Assembly: GCA_007693385.1 (NCBI GenBank)
Contig: REDR01000052.1
Coordinates: 1-55,942 of the forward strand
Direction of reading: 5' to 3'
Length of the DNA stretch: 55,942 nucleotides
Origin: Anaerolineaceae bacterium
GTDB lineage: Bacteria > Chloroflexota > Anaerolineae > Aggregatilineales > Phototrophicaceae
Part shown: positions 1 through 9,257 of the stretch, in pieces
Position numbering within the stretch: the first letter of the stretch is position 1
How the letters are laid out: the number at the start of each line of letters is the position of its first letter
Notes under the pieces: model-generated
Told to the model about the DNA's origin: nothing
What the model saw: the letters and a program-made list of their open reading frames with translations, nothing else
Database searches by the model: none
Translations under genes and position numbers: made by a program

Positions 1-58
1 ACGCCGCCGAACTCAGCCGGGATGAGCAGGTCATCTCCGCGTATCTTGGCTAGCGTCC

Positions 59-1486
59 TTAGATGGGTGGTTCGGCAGTGGCGATGAAGAACGCGATGAA
101 TAGCGCCATCGGCACCAGCGCCATCAGCGTGATAACGCCGACGCGCCGCCCATCCGCCCGCCGCACGGCTACGTCCTCAGCTTTCAGCGAGCGATCATAC
201 ACTCGCGCCGCTATTTCATCGCCTAACACGCGCCCCGTCCATACGCCGCCAACGCCCGCGACTACCATCGACAAGACCATCGGCAACAGATTGCCCGCGT
301 CAATCGTCGGATAGACGTACAGCGCATTGATCGTCGGTAGCACGATGACCGCCGCGATTAGTCCGGTACCCGCACCGGCCAGCAACCAGTGAGGGGGCTT
401 GCCCGTCCGTAGGCCGGATAGCGTATACAGCGCATCGAACGTCAGCATGACGGCGGCCAGCAGTACGAAAGCGCGGATGGTCACTTCGGGATGGGGTAGC
501 GTGCTGGTCAGGATGAAACGCAGGGCGAAAGCCAGCCCAACCGCCGCCGCCGCCATGCCCCAGCGCCGCATACTATGATTCACTAGCGCCCCGACGAAGC
601 AACCAATCGCGGTGATGTTCGCGCCGAGCAACCAATCAGGCCGCGCTTCTACGATGGGCAAAACCTGCGGTTGTTCCCATTCGGCGGTTAGCAACTGCAA
701 CGCCAACATCGGCACGAAGCCCAGCGCCACGACGGGCAGTATATCGCTGGATGTAGCCGGTAGCAGGCCGCGCCACTGACGCGGCGGCAACGTGGATAGA
801 TGCAACGATAACGATAGGAGCATCATCACCACGAAGCTCAGCACCAGCATGATATGCGGGATACTCCATGCCGAGATGTCCTCACCATAGATCAGATGCC
901 AGATCGGATCGGCGGCGACAGCGTACAGGATGAACCCGCACCCTAGCACCAGCAGGCCGACTAACGGATTAGCGCGGAAACGTTGCTGGAATGTGCCGCG
1001 CCCGCGTTGTGTGATGTGGTACAGGCTAGCGAAGGCGAATACGGTGATGAGCAAGAAGCAGAAATACATCATCAGGTGTGGCCGCCAGAAGAAATCTTCA
1101 CCGAACGGCACGCCGTATTGACGATGCCACACTTCATCCCAGAACGCGCCGATCACAAAGTTGATTCCGGCGATCACGATGAGTACCGCCAATATCTGCC
1201 GCGTGAACGCGCTCATGCCTTGTTCTCTGGGGACGATTTGCCCCTCAGGTAATGGCCGGATGAACAGATGCCAGCCTAGCGCGGCGAATCCTGCCGTCAT
1301 CAAAGCCAGTATCACGATGCCGCCGATAAACGGCAGACGTTCGCCTTCCGGTGGTAAACCCGCCCAGACGGTGAATGCGACCAGCAAAGATAAGATCATC
1401 GCCAGCGCGACGGCCAACTGTAACCGCCCGTTATGCGATTGCTCGCTGGCCGGTTGATCGCTCCATTGTGTCGTTTCTGTTCGCAT
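59..1486 (-). CDS. Polytopic membrane protein with duplicated WH...PH motif, function unknown
   Basis: A 475-residue protein with about eleven hydrophobic segments and a short polar N-terminus; I do not recognise the family. Two similar stretches lie at residues 117-137 and 193-211. Each has the pattern D-x-x-W-H-x-x-Y-G, then an acidic residue, W, and P-H: D117, W120, H121, Y124, D131, W134, H137, and D193, W196, H197, Y200, D203, W207, H211. Paired histidines next to membrane helices could bind a metal or haem, but that is inference. The ATG at 1486 is the first start of a long open frame with good codon usage. The last membrane helix runs to the C-terminus, which ends ATAEPPI. It is divergent from the peptidase gene at 1740. 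Coding status is secure, function is not. Confidence 0.8.
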   Translation of the reverse strand: MRTETTQWSDQPASEQSHNGRLQLAVALAMILSLLVAFTVWAGLPPEGERLPFIGGIVILALMTAGFAALGWHLFIRPLPEGQIVPREQGMSAFTRQILAVLIVIAGINFVIGAFWDEVWHRQYGVPFGEDFFWRPHLMMYFCFLLITVFAFASLYHITQRGRGTFQQRFRANPLVGLLVLGCGFILYAVAADPIWHLIYGEDISAWSIPHIMLVLSFVVMMLLSLSLHLSTLPPRQWRGLLPATSSDILPVVALGFVPMLALQLLTAEWEQPQVLPIVEARPDWLLGANITAIGCFVGALVNHSMRRWGMAAAAVGLAFALRFILTSTLPHPEVTIRAFVLLAAVMLTFDALYTLSGLRTGKPPHWLLAGAGTGLIAAVIVLPTINALYVYPTIDAGNLLPMVLSMVVAGVGGVWTGRVLGDEIAARVYDRSLKAEDVAVRRADGRRVGVITLMALVPMALFIAFFIATAEPPI

Positions 1487-1660
1487 CGCTCGTAACCCTC
1501 TCTCGTGGTGTTGTTCAGACGATTTAATCAGGCGCTCAACTGCTGTTTGAGGGATGATGATGATGAAATCAGTTGAAGATGCACACCACTATTATGACCG
1601 CTAAGGCGAATTTGACAACAAATTAGCCTCTAATCGCCCCAAACTTTAACAAGTTTTTTA

Positions 1661-1689
1661 TTTCAACTGTCCCCCGAAAAGGTTACAAT
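1661..1689 (+). promoter_or_regulatory. Candidate sigma-70 type promoter of the S33 peptidase gene
   Basis: TTTCAA (1661-1666), a 17-base spacer and TACAAT (1684-1689) lie about 50 bases upstream of the ATG at 1740. The -10 is good and the -35 moderate. The rest of the 1487-1739 gap shows nothing else I can name. Confidence 0.4.
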
Positions 1690-1739
1690 CAGCAAACCAA
1701 GCATCACACAAATATTCACCTAATGAAGAGAGATGTGCC

Positions 1740-3482
1740 ATGAAACACCGCTTAACGCTTGTCATCTTGCTCTTATTGGCCGCTTTGCCGCTAGGCTTCG
1801 CGGGCGCTCAGGCTTCTGATGATGCCGAATTGGTCTGGATTGATTGCCCGTTCCCCATGCCGCCCGGTGAAGTCGAAGACGAGACGCTGATCTGCGGCGT
1901 GATAGTCGTCCCGGAAGATCGCACCAACCCCAACAGCCCCGAAATTGAAATCGCATTCACCATACTCTTCGCCACATCCGAGACGACATACCGGTTTGAT
2001 CCGGTCATCTATCTGATGGGCGGGCCGGGTGGTAGCGCGGTGTTTGAGGTGGCCGGATGGACGGAGAGTGCGTTCCGTACCGAGCGCGACGTGATCCTCG
2101 TCGATCAGCGCGGCACCGGCTACTCCTACCCGCGTCTCGCCTGCGATGATTTCCTGTTTGATCTCGATCTCGACCCGGATGATCCCGATTTCGACGCCGC
2201 GAGTGAAGACGCGGTTCGGGAGTGTGCCGCGTATTTCCGCAGTCTGGGCTTCGACCTATCGCAATACAACACGGTCAACAACGCGCACGACATTGCTGAT
2301 ATGATGGCGATTTTCATTGAAGCGGGGTTTTTCACCGACTATAATTTGTTCGGGGTGTCTTACGGAACGCGCCTCGCGCTGGAAATCATGCGTAATCATC
2401 CGGAGCATGTGCGGACTGTCATCATCGACGCGGTATACCCGACCAATGTCGCCGCCTACAACGAATTGGCGGTCAATACCTATCGCCTGCTGAATCACAT
2501 CTTCGACGATTGCGCGGCGGATAGCGCCTGCAACGCCGCGTTTCCCGACCTGCGGACACGCTTCTTCGGGCTTATTGACCGCCTGAACATGGGCCCCGCC
2601 GATCTCGGTGACTTTGGCTTGCTGTCTGGCGATGATTTAATCGGCGAAATCTTTAGCTTGTCGTATAATTCGATGGTTGTACCGTATTTGCCCCTGATGA
2701 TCGACGGAATTGATCGCGGCGACTATCGCACGCTGTTCGCCATCTGGGAAGGCGAGATTTTCCCGTATGAAGATATGGGCGAATACACGCTGGTTGATGA
2801 ATTTGTCGATGAATTCTTCGATGTGTTGTTCGAGATGGACGACGACACGAAGTTTGATTTTGCCGATGAACTAGACGCGATGTTCACCCCTGATCCGGAT
2901 ACCATCCGTGCCGTGATCCGCGAATATGTCGGTGTCAATACGTTGCTCAACAACATCGCCGAACGCCTGACTGATGCCGAGATCGTTCAGGGTTATCTGA
3001 TCGTGCTACAGGATGACCTCAGCGATAGTGACGGTATGTTTAACTCGGTGGAATGCTTTGAAGAAATCCCGTTTAACTCTATCGAAGAAGCGGAAGCGTT
3101 AGCGCTGTCTGCCGGTCTGCCGGAAGTCGTGATTGAATACGATCTATTCAACTTGACGCAAGCGTTTAATTCCTGCCGCCTGTGGGATGTCGCCGTCGGT
3201 CCGCCGGACTTCAAAGAACCGGTTGTCAGCGACATCCCGACGCTGGTCGTCAGTGGCATGTACGACCCGATCACGCCGCCTGCGTGGGGGGCAGTCGCCG
3301 CGCAGACGTTGAGCAATAGCTTCGTGTACGACTTCGCCAACATCGGGCACGGCGCTGTCGATCTGCCGTCGTTGCCGTGCGGTACGACGGTGGCGCTCTC
3401 GTTCCTCAATAGCCCCAATGCTGAGCCGGACGCGGCGTGCGTCGCCGAACAGCGCGTTGAGTTCGTCACGTCGTTCGACTGA
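1740..3482 (+). CDS. Secreted alpha/beta-hydrolase, S33 (tripeptidyl/prolyl aminopeptidase-like) peptidase
   Basis: 580 residues. Residues 1-25 form a signal peptide (MKHR, a leucine-rich core, cleavage near AGAQA), so the enzyme is exported. The alpha/beta-hydrolase fold follows: MGGPGG at 93-98 matches the oxyanion-loop HGGPG motif of the S33 family, DQRGTG lies at 122-127, and the nucleophile elbow GVSYG puts Ser207 as nucleophile. Asp509 (SGMYDPITPP) and His537 (NIGHG) complete the triad. The C-terminal part resembles the TAP-type C-terminal domain. Length and order fit secreted S33 tri- or prolyl aminopeptidases that release N-terminal residues from peptides; exact specificity cannot be read. 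A purine-rich GAAGAGAGA precedes the ATG. A strong terminator follows, so it is probably monocistronic. Confidence 0.9.
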   Translation: MKHRLTLVILLLLAALPLGFAGAQASDDAELVWIDCPFPMPPGEVEDETLICGVIVVPEDRTNPNSPEIEIAFTILFATSETTYRFDPVIYLMGGPGGSAVFEVAGWTESAFRTERDVILVDQRGTGYSYPRLACDDFLFDLDLDPDDPDFDAASEDAVRECAAYFRSLGFDLSQYNTVNNAHDIADMMAIFIEAGFFTDYNLFGVSYGTRLALEIMRNHPEHVRTVIIDAVYPTNVAAYNELAVNTYRLLNHIFDDCAADSACNAAFPDLRTRFFGLIDRLNMGPADLGDFGLLSGDDLIGEIFSLSYNSMVVPYLPLMIDGIDRGDYRTLFAIWEGEIFPYEDMGEYTLVDEFVDEFFDVLFEMDDDTKFDFADELDAMFTPDPDTIRAVIREYVGVNTLLNNIAERLTDAEIVQGYLIVLQDDLSDSDGMFNSVECFEEIPFNSIEEAEALALSAGLPEVVIEYDLFNLTQAFNSCRLWDVAVGPPDFKEPVVSDIPTLVVSGMYDPITPPAWGAVAAQTLSNSFVYDFANIGHGAVDLPSLPCGTTVALSFLNSPNAEPDAACVAEQRVEFVTSFD

Positions 3483-3510
3483 CGGAAACGTTCAAAAAGA
3501 GCTTAGCATA

Positions 3511-3546
3511 AAAAAGAGGGCGTAGCACGCTACGCCCCCTTTTTTG
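3511..3546 (+). terminator. Rho-independent terminator
   Basis: GGGCGTAG / CTACGCCC stem with a CACG loop (3518-3537), followed by a T run. The A run on the left side allows function on the other strand too, for the convergent aldo/keto reductase gene ending at 3599. The palindromic core recurs at 19555-19576. Confidence 0.85.
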
Positions 3547-3598
3547 TTGGGTGATGTAGGGGCGCAATTCATTGCGTCCGATTCGCTAGTTTGCGCCG

Positions 3599-4606
3599 CT
3601 AGTTTGCGCCGTGTAAGCGCGTCTGCTTGTTGTCCAGAATGCCCTCGATGGTCTCCATCACGTCATCGGTCAACTGCGGCACAAGGTCGAGCGCCTCGAA
3701 GTTCTCTTCAACTTGCGACACTTTCGACGCGCCGGTGATGACCGTGCTGACGTTGGGGTTCTTCAGGCACCACGCCAGCGCCATCTTGGGCATCGACGTG
3801 TTGAGTTCTTCGGCCACCTTCGCCAATTCTTTGACTTTGGCGACGCGCTTCTGACCTTCTTCGCTGGTCAGCATATCGCGTAGCCATTCGTAACCCGGCA
3901 GGTTCATGCGGCTGTCTTCCGGGATGCCGTCATTGTATTTGCCGGTCAATAGACCGCTTGCCAGTGGCGACCAGATCGTGGTGCCCAATCCTAGAATATC
4001 GGGATTGTACAGGCGGGCGTATTCGTTCTCGAAGCGGTAGCGGTGGAACATATTATATTCCGGCTGTTCCATTGTCGGCGGGATTAACCCGTACTGACGG
4101 GCGACGCTGTGCGCCTCCATCAGTTCTTGCGCCGACCACTCGCTGGTGCCCCAGTACAGCACATCGCCGCGCTGAATCAACTCGGTCATGGTGCGGACGA
4201 TTTCCTCCATCGGCACTTTCTGGTCGGGGCGATGGCAGAAGTACAGGTCGAGATAGTCGCATTGCAGGCGCTCGATGGCCTGATAGCAGGCTTCGTAGAT
4301 ATGTTTGCGCGATAGCCCGCGCTGAATGGGGGAGGGCTTCGGGATGCTTCCGCCGAATACCTTGCTGGATACCGTGTAGCTATCGCGCCGCCAGCCGGAT
4401 TTCTTCAGCGCTTCGCCCATGATCGTCTCGGCCTGACCTTGCGCGTAGACTTCCGCATTATCGAAGAAGTTACACCCGCGATCATACGCCGCCGTCATGA
4501 TCGCCAGCGCTTCATCAACGTTCAACTGTGTGCCGAACGTCACCCACGCGCCGAATGACAACGCGCTAACCCGTAGACCTGATTTTCCTAAACGGCGATA
4601 TTCCAT
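3599..4606 (-). CDS. Aldo/keto reductase, potassium-channel beta-subunit-like
   Basis: 335 residues from the ATG at 4606, which has AAGGACGG upstream and opens [21 protein letters not shown], the standard N-terminus of the family. A longer frame to 4801 exists but would overlap the divergent IclR gene and adds no conserved sequence. Catalytic tetrad residues are visible: Asp in [11 protein letters not shown], Tyr in the same motif, Lys in TVSSKVFGG and His in LYFCHRPD. The fold is a TIM barrel that uses NADPH to reduce aldehydes or ketones. The closest named group is the Kv-beta/YghZ-like branch (order of motifs, [16 protein letters not shown]). The adjacent divergent IclR-type regulator suggests substrate-dependent control. 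The physiological substrate is unknown. Confidence 0.9.
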   Translation of the reverse strand: MEYRRLGKSGLRVSALSFGAWVTFGTQLNVDEALAIMTAAYDRGCNFFDNAEVYAQGQAETIMGEALKKSGWRRDSYTVSSKVFGGSIPKPSPIQRGLSRKHIYEACYQAIERLQCDYLDLYFCHRPDQKVPMEEIVRTMTELIQRGDVLYWGTSEWSAQELMEAHSVARQYGLIPPTMEQPEYNMFHRYRFENEYARLYNPDILGLGTTIWSPLASGLLTGKYNDGIPEDSRMNLPGYEWLRDMLTSEEGQKRVAKVKELAKVAEELNTSMPKMALAWCLKNPNVSTVITGASKVSQVEENFEALDLVPQLTDDVMETIEGILDNKQTRLHGAN

Positions 4607-4831
4607 AATAAACCGTCCTTCTTTAGTGTATTTATTGGCAAAAAATCGACACGGCGCGGACTGTTTCCCGCCAGATGTCGCTAATTTACTGTAACCCACA
4701 TCGGCGCGACTTTCAATCACATTGGACGAGTCCATAGGCGCGGGCAGGGCACGGTGACGCGAATTTTTGCGCTCGCAACAATTCCGTGTTATATTTCTCA
4801 TGTATCAAGAATGCACTATCATAGAGTGAAA

Positions 4832-5584
4832 ATGTCGCGCAAAACGCAATCTAATTCTGTTGTACATCGTGTTATAGAGATCATCCTGCTATTTCAGGAT
4901 GGTCAACAGGCGTTCACGGTGGATGAAATCAGCCGGACGCTTGACCTGCCCAAGAGTACGACGTACCGGCTGGTTCGCATCCTGCAAGAAAGCGGCCTGC
5001 TGGCGAAGGCTGATACATCACATTATCAGCTTGGCGCCGCCTTCATGCGCCTCAGCCGCGCCGCGCTGAACAGCAACCGCGACATCCGCCTGATGGCGCT
5101 ACCCGCCATGCAACGCATCGCGGAGTCCGTGCTGGAGTCCGTGTCCCTCATGCGGATCATCAATAAGCAGGTGGTGTGCATCGAGAGCGTCGAAGGCCAG
5201 CACGCGCTCCGCGTTAGCATCGAGCAGGGGCGCATCCAACCGCTTTATGCCGGTGCGTCGTCGCGGGTGCTTCTGGCACATCTACCGGAGAGCGAATGGC
5301 CGGAGTATCTGCAATTCCCGTTAAAGCGCTTCACCAGCAACACCATCATTGACTACGACACGCTAAAGGATGATTTGCACGCCGTCCGCCGCGATGGTTA
5401 CGCGGTCTCCGATGGCGAAATTGACGTCGGGGCGCGGGCGGTGGCGGTGCCGCTATACAACAATCGGGATGAAGTGGTCGCGGCGCTCAGCATCGAAGCG
5501 CCCGCCATGCGGATGCCGTCCGATGTCGTCGCCCGTTACGTGGCGATCCTGCGCGAAGAGGCGCAGAACATCCGCAACAAGTGA
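4832..5584 (+). CDS. IclR-family transcriptional regulator
   Basis: 250 residues from ATG 4832 (MSRKTQSNSVVHRVIEIILLF), the usual family length; the frame is open to 4754 but the extra 26 residues are not family-like. The N-terminal winged helix-turn-helix covers about residues 10-70 (FTVDEISRTLDLPKSTTYRLVRILQESGLL), and the C-terminal IclR effector domain about 80-245 (VLESVSLMRI..., SRVLLAHLPESEW, GYAVSDGEIDVGARAVAVPL). IclR proteins bind small aromatic or carboxylic effectors and repress or activate neighbouring genes. It is divergent from the aldo/keto reductase gene and 74 bases ahead of the ABC importer, so either could be its target. The intergenic region 4607-4831 must hold both promoters, but I could not pick out a convincing operator. 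Confidence 0.92.
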   Translation: MSRKTQSNSVVHRVIEIILLFQDGQQAFTVDEISRTLDLPKSTTYRLVRILQESGLLAKADTSHYQLGAAFMRLSRAALNSNRDIRLMALPAMQRIAESVLESVSLMRIINKQVVCIESVEGQHALRVSIEQGRIQPLYAGASSRVLLAHLPESEWPEYLQFPLKRFTSNTIIDYDTLKDDLHAVRRDGYAVSDGEIDVGARAVAVPLYNNRDEVVAALSIEAPAMRMPSDVVARYVAILREEAQNIRNK

Positions 5585-5658
5585 ATTTATGCATCGTCGT
5601 TGCTGTATGGCAACGTGAAGCAACCATCACGAAAAAGGTTATTTAAGGAGTGAGTATC

Positions 5659-7170
5659 GTGAGAAAAATTGCGCTGTCTTTTCTGTTGATGTTCGTGCTG
5701 AGCTTGACTGCTGGCATGGTCGCATCGCAAGAATCGGGCGGGACGTTACGTGCCGCGTGGCAAGCACGCTGGGAAAGTCTCGATCCGCATGTTGCCAGTT
5801 CTGAGGCGACTTTCCAGATTTTGAATAACGTGTTGGAGACGCTGACGTTCTTCGACGACGACATGAACCTGATCCCGTGGCTGGCTGAGGACTGGGAAAA
5901 TTCCGAAGACGGTCTGACGTGGACGTTCTACCTGCGCGAAGGCGTGCTGTTTAGCAATGGCCGCGAACTGACGGCGGAAGATGTCAAATGGTCGTTTGAT
6001 CGCTTGATCGATCCCGAAATCGGATCGGGTAACGCCTTCCGTCTTGGCGGCGCGGGCACACAGATCGACGTGATCGACGATTACACCGTCAGCATCACGA
6101 CGGAGAGCGTCGTCGCTACGTTGCCCGCTTCGCTGGCGGCCAACAAATCAACCGGCATCGTCGCGCCGGAAAGCGTGGACGATGAGGGCTTCATCAGCAC
6201 GCCCATCGGTAGCGGCCCGTTCGTCATCTCCGAGATTGACGGCACGACACGGTTAGTCCTCAGCCGCAATGATGGCTACTGGCAAGAAGGTCTGCCGTAT
6301 CTGGATGAGGTCATCATCCGCCCGATCACCGATGATGTCGCCCGTGAGTTAGCGTTGCAGGGCGGTGAAGTCGATTGGATTTTCACCATCGCCCCGCAGA
6401 ACCTCGATGCGTTACAGGCCGACGATAACGTGATCGTCGAGACCGCGCCGCGTCTGGCTTATGACTACTTCGGCTTGAACCTCAACCGCGAGCCGTTCGA
6501 TGATGTGCGCGTGCGGCAAGCGATTGCTATGTCGATTGATCGTCAGGTGATCTGCGATTTCGCCTTCTTCGGCATCTGCGAGCCGGTGCAGGGGCCGACG
6601 GCTAGCGGTACGCCGTGGTTCTTCGACTATGCACCGTATGACCTCGATCTTGACCGTGCGCGGGAACTGCTGGCCGAAGCCGGTTATGAAGATGGCTTCA
6701 CAATGGAAATCATGCCGGCTGTCGGCTTCGATGAGACCATTCGCGGCGCTCAGGTGGTGCAACAGCAACTGGCCGAAGTCGGGATCGAAGTGGTCATCGG
6801 CGCGGTGGAATTCGGTGAATGGCTGGAACGTCAGGGCGCGGGCGACTTCGACGCCTTCATGCTGAGCTGGCTCGGCCTGACCGACGCGGAAGATTACTTC
6901 TTCCTGCAACATCGCACCGGACAAACGTTCAACTTCACCGGTTACAGCAATCCCGAATTCGATGAACTGGTGGATCGTGGACGCGAAGTTTCCGACTTTG
7001 ACGAGCGCTTCGCCATCTACGAAGAAGCTAACCGCATTCTCGTAGATGATGCGCCGTACATCTTCATGTACGCCAAGAGCGAAGTCAAAGCGTGGTCGCC
7101 GAACGTACAGGGCTTTGTCGTGCGTCCGGATTCCGCCGTCAACTTCTGGACGGTGTCGCTAGATAACTAG
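5659..7170 (+). CDS. ABC transporter substrate-binding protein, family 5 (dipeptide/oligopeptide/nickel)
   Basis: 503 residues. I chose GTG 5659 because AAGGAG at 5645-5650 sits 8 bases before it; a GTG at 5650 overlaps that site. Residues 1-24 form a signal peptide (MRKIALSFLLMFVLSLTAGM) without a lipobox cysteine. The mature protein is a typical SBP family 5 lobe pair: LDPHVASSEATFQILNNVLE near the start, then WTFYLREGVLFSNGRELTAEDVKWSFDR as the signature segment, and DVRVRQAIAMSIDR and FDAFMLSWLG later. Its role is to capture peptides, nickel or similar ligands outside the membrane and deliver them to the permeases encoded at 7280 and 8252. Ligand class cannot be assigned. A perfect 6-bp hairpin (5598-5615) precedes the ribosome site. 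Confidence 0.93.
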   Translation: MRKIALSFLLMFVLSLTAGMVASQESGGTLRAAWQARWESLDPHVASSEATFQILNNVLETLTFFDDDMNLIPWLAEDWENSEDGLTWTFYLREGVLFSNGRELTAEDVKWSFDRLIDPEIGSGNAFRLGGAGTQIDVIDDYTVSITTESVVATLPASLAANKSTGIVAPESVDDEGFISTPIGSGPFVISEIDGTTRLVLSRNDGYWQEGLPYLDEVIIRPITDDVARELALQGGEVDWIFTIAPQNLDALQADDNVIVETAPRLAYDYFGLNLNREPFDDVRVRQAIAMSIDRQVICDFAFFGICEPVQGPTASGTPWFFDYAPYDLDLDRARELLAEAGYEDGFTMEIMPAVGFDETIRGAQVVQQQLAEVGIEVVIGAVEFGEWLERQGAGDFDAFMLSWLGLTDAEDYFFLQHRTGQTFNFTGYSNPEFDELVDRGREVSDFDERFAIYEEANRILVDDAPYIFMYAKSEVKAWSPNVQGFVVRPDSAVNFWTVSLDN

Positions 7171-7208
7171 GCGCATCTGACCACGACGTTTAATCATCTT
7201 CATCAGAT

Positions 7209-7240
7209 GGTGCGGGGCGTGCAAGATGGCGCTCCGCACC
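7209..7240 (+). promoter_or_regulatory. Intercistronic stem-loop between binding protein and permease genes
   Basis: GGTGCGGGGCG pairs with CGCTCCGCACC (11 pairs, one G-T) around a 10-base loop. It has no T run. Such hairpins between binding-protein and permease genes usually protect the upstream mRNA so that the binding protein is made in excess; here that role is inferred from position. Confidence 0.6.
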
Positions 7241-7279
7241 GCTACGCGCTAATCGTGCCAGTATTTCGGCAGGCGGCCA

Positions 7280-8224
7280 ATGAGTACACGTTATATTTTG
7301 CAACGGCTTTTCTTCGCGTTATTCGTCATCGTCGGCGTGACGTTCGTCACGTTCATGATCGTTCAGCTTGTGCCCGGCGATCCGGCGCGGGTATCGCTCG
7401 GCGTGCAGGCTACCGATGAACTGGTCGAATCGCGCCGTGAGCGACTCGGGCTGAACCGTCCGCTCATGGAGCAGTACGCCACATGGTTGTATAACCTGAC
7501 ACGCGGCGATCTGGGTTATAGCCTCATCACCGGCCAGCCCATCACCCCGCAGATCGTCAACCGCCTACCGGTGACGCTTCAGCTTGCGGGATTGGCGATC
7601 ACCGTCGGCGTGCTGATCGCGTTTCCGTTGGGCTTCATCTCCGCCACCCGCCCCGGCAGTGTGATTGATGTTATCGCCTCTTTCATCAGCCAGATCGGAA
7701 TCGCTGTGCCCGATTTCTGGATGGGTATTCTGCTGGTCTTGCTATTCTCCACCACGCTCGGATGGCTACCGCCTAGCGGCTATACGCCGATTACCGAAGA
7801 CTTCGGCGACTGGCTCTCGCACATGATCCTACCGGCGCTGACCACCGGCATGATTAGCGGCGCGATCCTGACGCGCTTCGTACGCAGTGCCATGCTCGAA
7901 GTCATGGGGCAGAACTACATCCAGACCGCACGCGCTAAAGGTCTGCGCGAACGCACCGTCATCTTGCGCCATGCCTTGCGTAACGCGCTCATCACCATTG
8001 TGACCGTCGTCGGCTTGCAGATGACCGCGCTGATCGGCTCGGTGGTGGTAATCGAGATCGTGTTTTCGTTGCAAGGGCTGGGCAATCTGGTTCTAGATGC
8101 CGTGCTAGACCGCGATTATACGCTGTTGCAGGGCGCGGTTTTCGTCGTCGCGGTGCTGGTGACGTTCATCAATCTGACGATTGACCTGCTTTATTATCTG
8201 CTCGATCCGCGCATCGAATATTAA
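7280..8224 (+). CDS. ABC transporter permease, DppB/OppB type
   Basis: 314 residues with six membrane helices. The N-terminus (YILQRLFFALFVIVGVTFVTFMIVQLVPGDPAR) is the canonical DppB opening, and the EAA loop is seen in MGQNYIQTARAKGLRERTVILRHALRNAL, the segment that contacts the ATPase subunit. It pairs with the DppC-type permease 27 bases downstream to form the channel of a peptide/nickel-type importer fed by the product of 5659-7170. ATG 7280 follows GGCGG. No ATP-binding subunit gene lies in the cluster, so ATPases must be encoded elsewhere. Confidence 0.93.
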   Translation: MSTRYILQRLFFALFVIVGVTFVTFMIVQLVPGDPARVSLGVQATDELVESRRERLGLNRPLMEQYATWLYNLTRGDLGYSLITGQPITPQIVNRLPVTLQLAGLAITVGVLIAFPLGFISATRPGSVIDVIASFISQIGIAVPDFWMGILLVLLFSTTLGWLPPSGYTPITEDFGDWLSHMILPALTTGMISGAILTRFVRSAMLEVMGQNYIQTARAKGLRERTVILRHALRNALITIVTVVGLQMTALIGSVVVIEIVFSLQGLGNLVLDAVLDRDYTLLQGAVFVVAVLVTFINLTIDLLYYLLDPRIEY

Positions 8225-8251
8225 ATCGTGGCGTCGCCCGAAGGTTAAATT

Positions 8252-9133
8252 ATGAGCGCAGATGTCATTTCACTGGATCAAACACCGTCGCGCACGCTGT
8301 TGCAGGACGTGTTATTTCGCTTCGTGCGCCATCGCGTCGGTATGGTCGGCGCGGTCATCACATCCCTGCTGATATTAGCGGCGATCTTCGGCCCGTCCAT
8401 CGCCCCGCACGAGCCGAACCGGATGCACTTCACTGACGTATACGCGCCGCCGTCGCTGGAATACCCGTTCGGCGCTGATGATTTCGGGCGCGACATCTTC
8501 AGCCGCGTCTTATTCGGGGCGCGGGTGTCGTTGATGGTCGGCGTGGTGGCGGTCAGTATCGCGCTGGTGGTGGGGACGACGCTCGGCATGATCGCCGGAT
8601 ATGGCCGCCGCTTCTTCGATGAGGCCATCATGCGGGCGATGGATGTGCTGTTCGCCTTCCCGACGATCCTGCTAGCGCTGGCAATCATCGCTATTCTAGG
8701 GCGCGGCGTCTCCAACGCGATGATCGCTATCGGCATCGTCTACATTCCCATCTTCGCCCGCATCGCACGCGGCGAAGTGCTGGCCGTTAAAAATGAGGAA
8801 TACGTCGAAGCGGCGCGGTCATTGGGCGCCGGACACGGGCGCATCTTGCTACACCATGTTCTGCCCAACATCCTCGCGCCGCTCATCGTACAGACCGCGC
8901 TCAGCCTGTCCTTCGCCATCCTCGCGGAGGCGACTCTCAGCTTCTTCACGCTTGGCACACAGCCGCCCGACCCGAGCTGGGGGCGGATGCTCTCCGAAGG
9001 GCGCGGCTTCTTCCGTCATTCGATCTGGATGGGCTTGTTCCCCGGTCTGGCGATCATGTTCTCGGTGATGGGCTTCAATTTTCTGGGGGATGGCCTGCGC
9101 GACGCGCTCGACCCGCGCCTGCGTAATCGCTAA
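8252..9133 (+). CDS. ABC transporter permease, DppC/OppC type
   Basis: 293 residues with the N-terminal OppC-N segment (FVRHRVGMVGAVITSLLILAAIFGPSIAP), the periplasmic motif YPFGADDFGRDIFSRVLFGARVS that is diagnostic of DppC/NikC, and the EAA loop NEEYVEAARSLGAGHGRILLHHVLPN. It ends with GLRDALDPRLRNR, the usual C-terminus of the family. It is the second channel subunit of the importer. ATG 8252 has AAGG 10 bases upstream. A two-way terminator follows directly, marking the operon end without ATPase genes. Confidence 0.93.
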   Translation: MSADVISLDQTPSRTLLQDVLFRFVRHRVGMVGAVITSLLILAAIFGPSIAPHEPNRMHFTDVYAPPSLEYPFGADDFGRDIFSRVLFGARVSLMVGVVAVSIALVVGTTLGMIAGYGRRFFDEAIMRAMDVLFAFPTILLALAIIAILGRGVSNAMIAIGIVYIPIFARIARGEVLAVKNEEYVEAARSLGAGHGRILLHHVLPNILAPLIVQTALSLSFAILAEATLSFFTLGTQPPDPSWGRMLSEGRGFFRHSIWMGLFPGLAIMFSVMGFNFLGDGLRDALDPRLRNR

Positions 9134-9143
9134 ATCCGCACGA

Positions 9144-9181
9144 CGAAAAAGACCAGCCGCATATCGGGCTGGTCTTCGTTT
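9144..9181. terminator. Bidirectional terminator between ABC operon and tRNA-Arg
   Basis: A perfect 10-bp stem AAGACCAGCC / GGCTGGTCTT (9149-9158, 9167-9176) with an 8-base loop. On the plus strand it runs into CGTTTT and on the minus strand into TTTTTCG. It lies between the dppC-like stop at 9133 and the 3' end of the convergent tRNA. Confidence 0.85.
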
Positions 9182-9257
9182 TGGCGTGCCTGCAGGGATT
9201 CGAACCCCGGACCTATTGTTCCGTAGACAATCGCTCTATCCGCTGAGCTACAGGCAC
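9182..9257 (-). tRNA. tRNA-Arg (ACG)
   Basis: All cloverleaf arms can be paired by hand: acceptor GTGCCTG / CAGGCAC, D stem GCTC / GAGC, anticodon stem ATTGT / ACAAT with loop CTACGGA (anticodon ACG, read with inosine for CGN codons), and T stem CGGGG / CCCTG around TTCGAAT. The discriminator base is G and the CCA end is encoded (9184-9182). Length is 76 with CCA. It ends against the bidirectional terminator. Confidence 0.97.

Noticed and set aside
1-58. Possible end or start of another gene
   Set aside because: A minus-strand frame reads LAKIRGDDLLIPAEFGG without a start codon, and another opens with ATG at 34 directly after a purine run. Too short to support either.
1612-1635. TTGACA at 1612-1617 as a promoter for the peptidase gene
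   Set aside because: No acceptable -10 element lies 16 to 18 bases downstream; the TTTCAA / TACAAT pair further on fits better.
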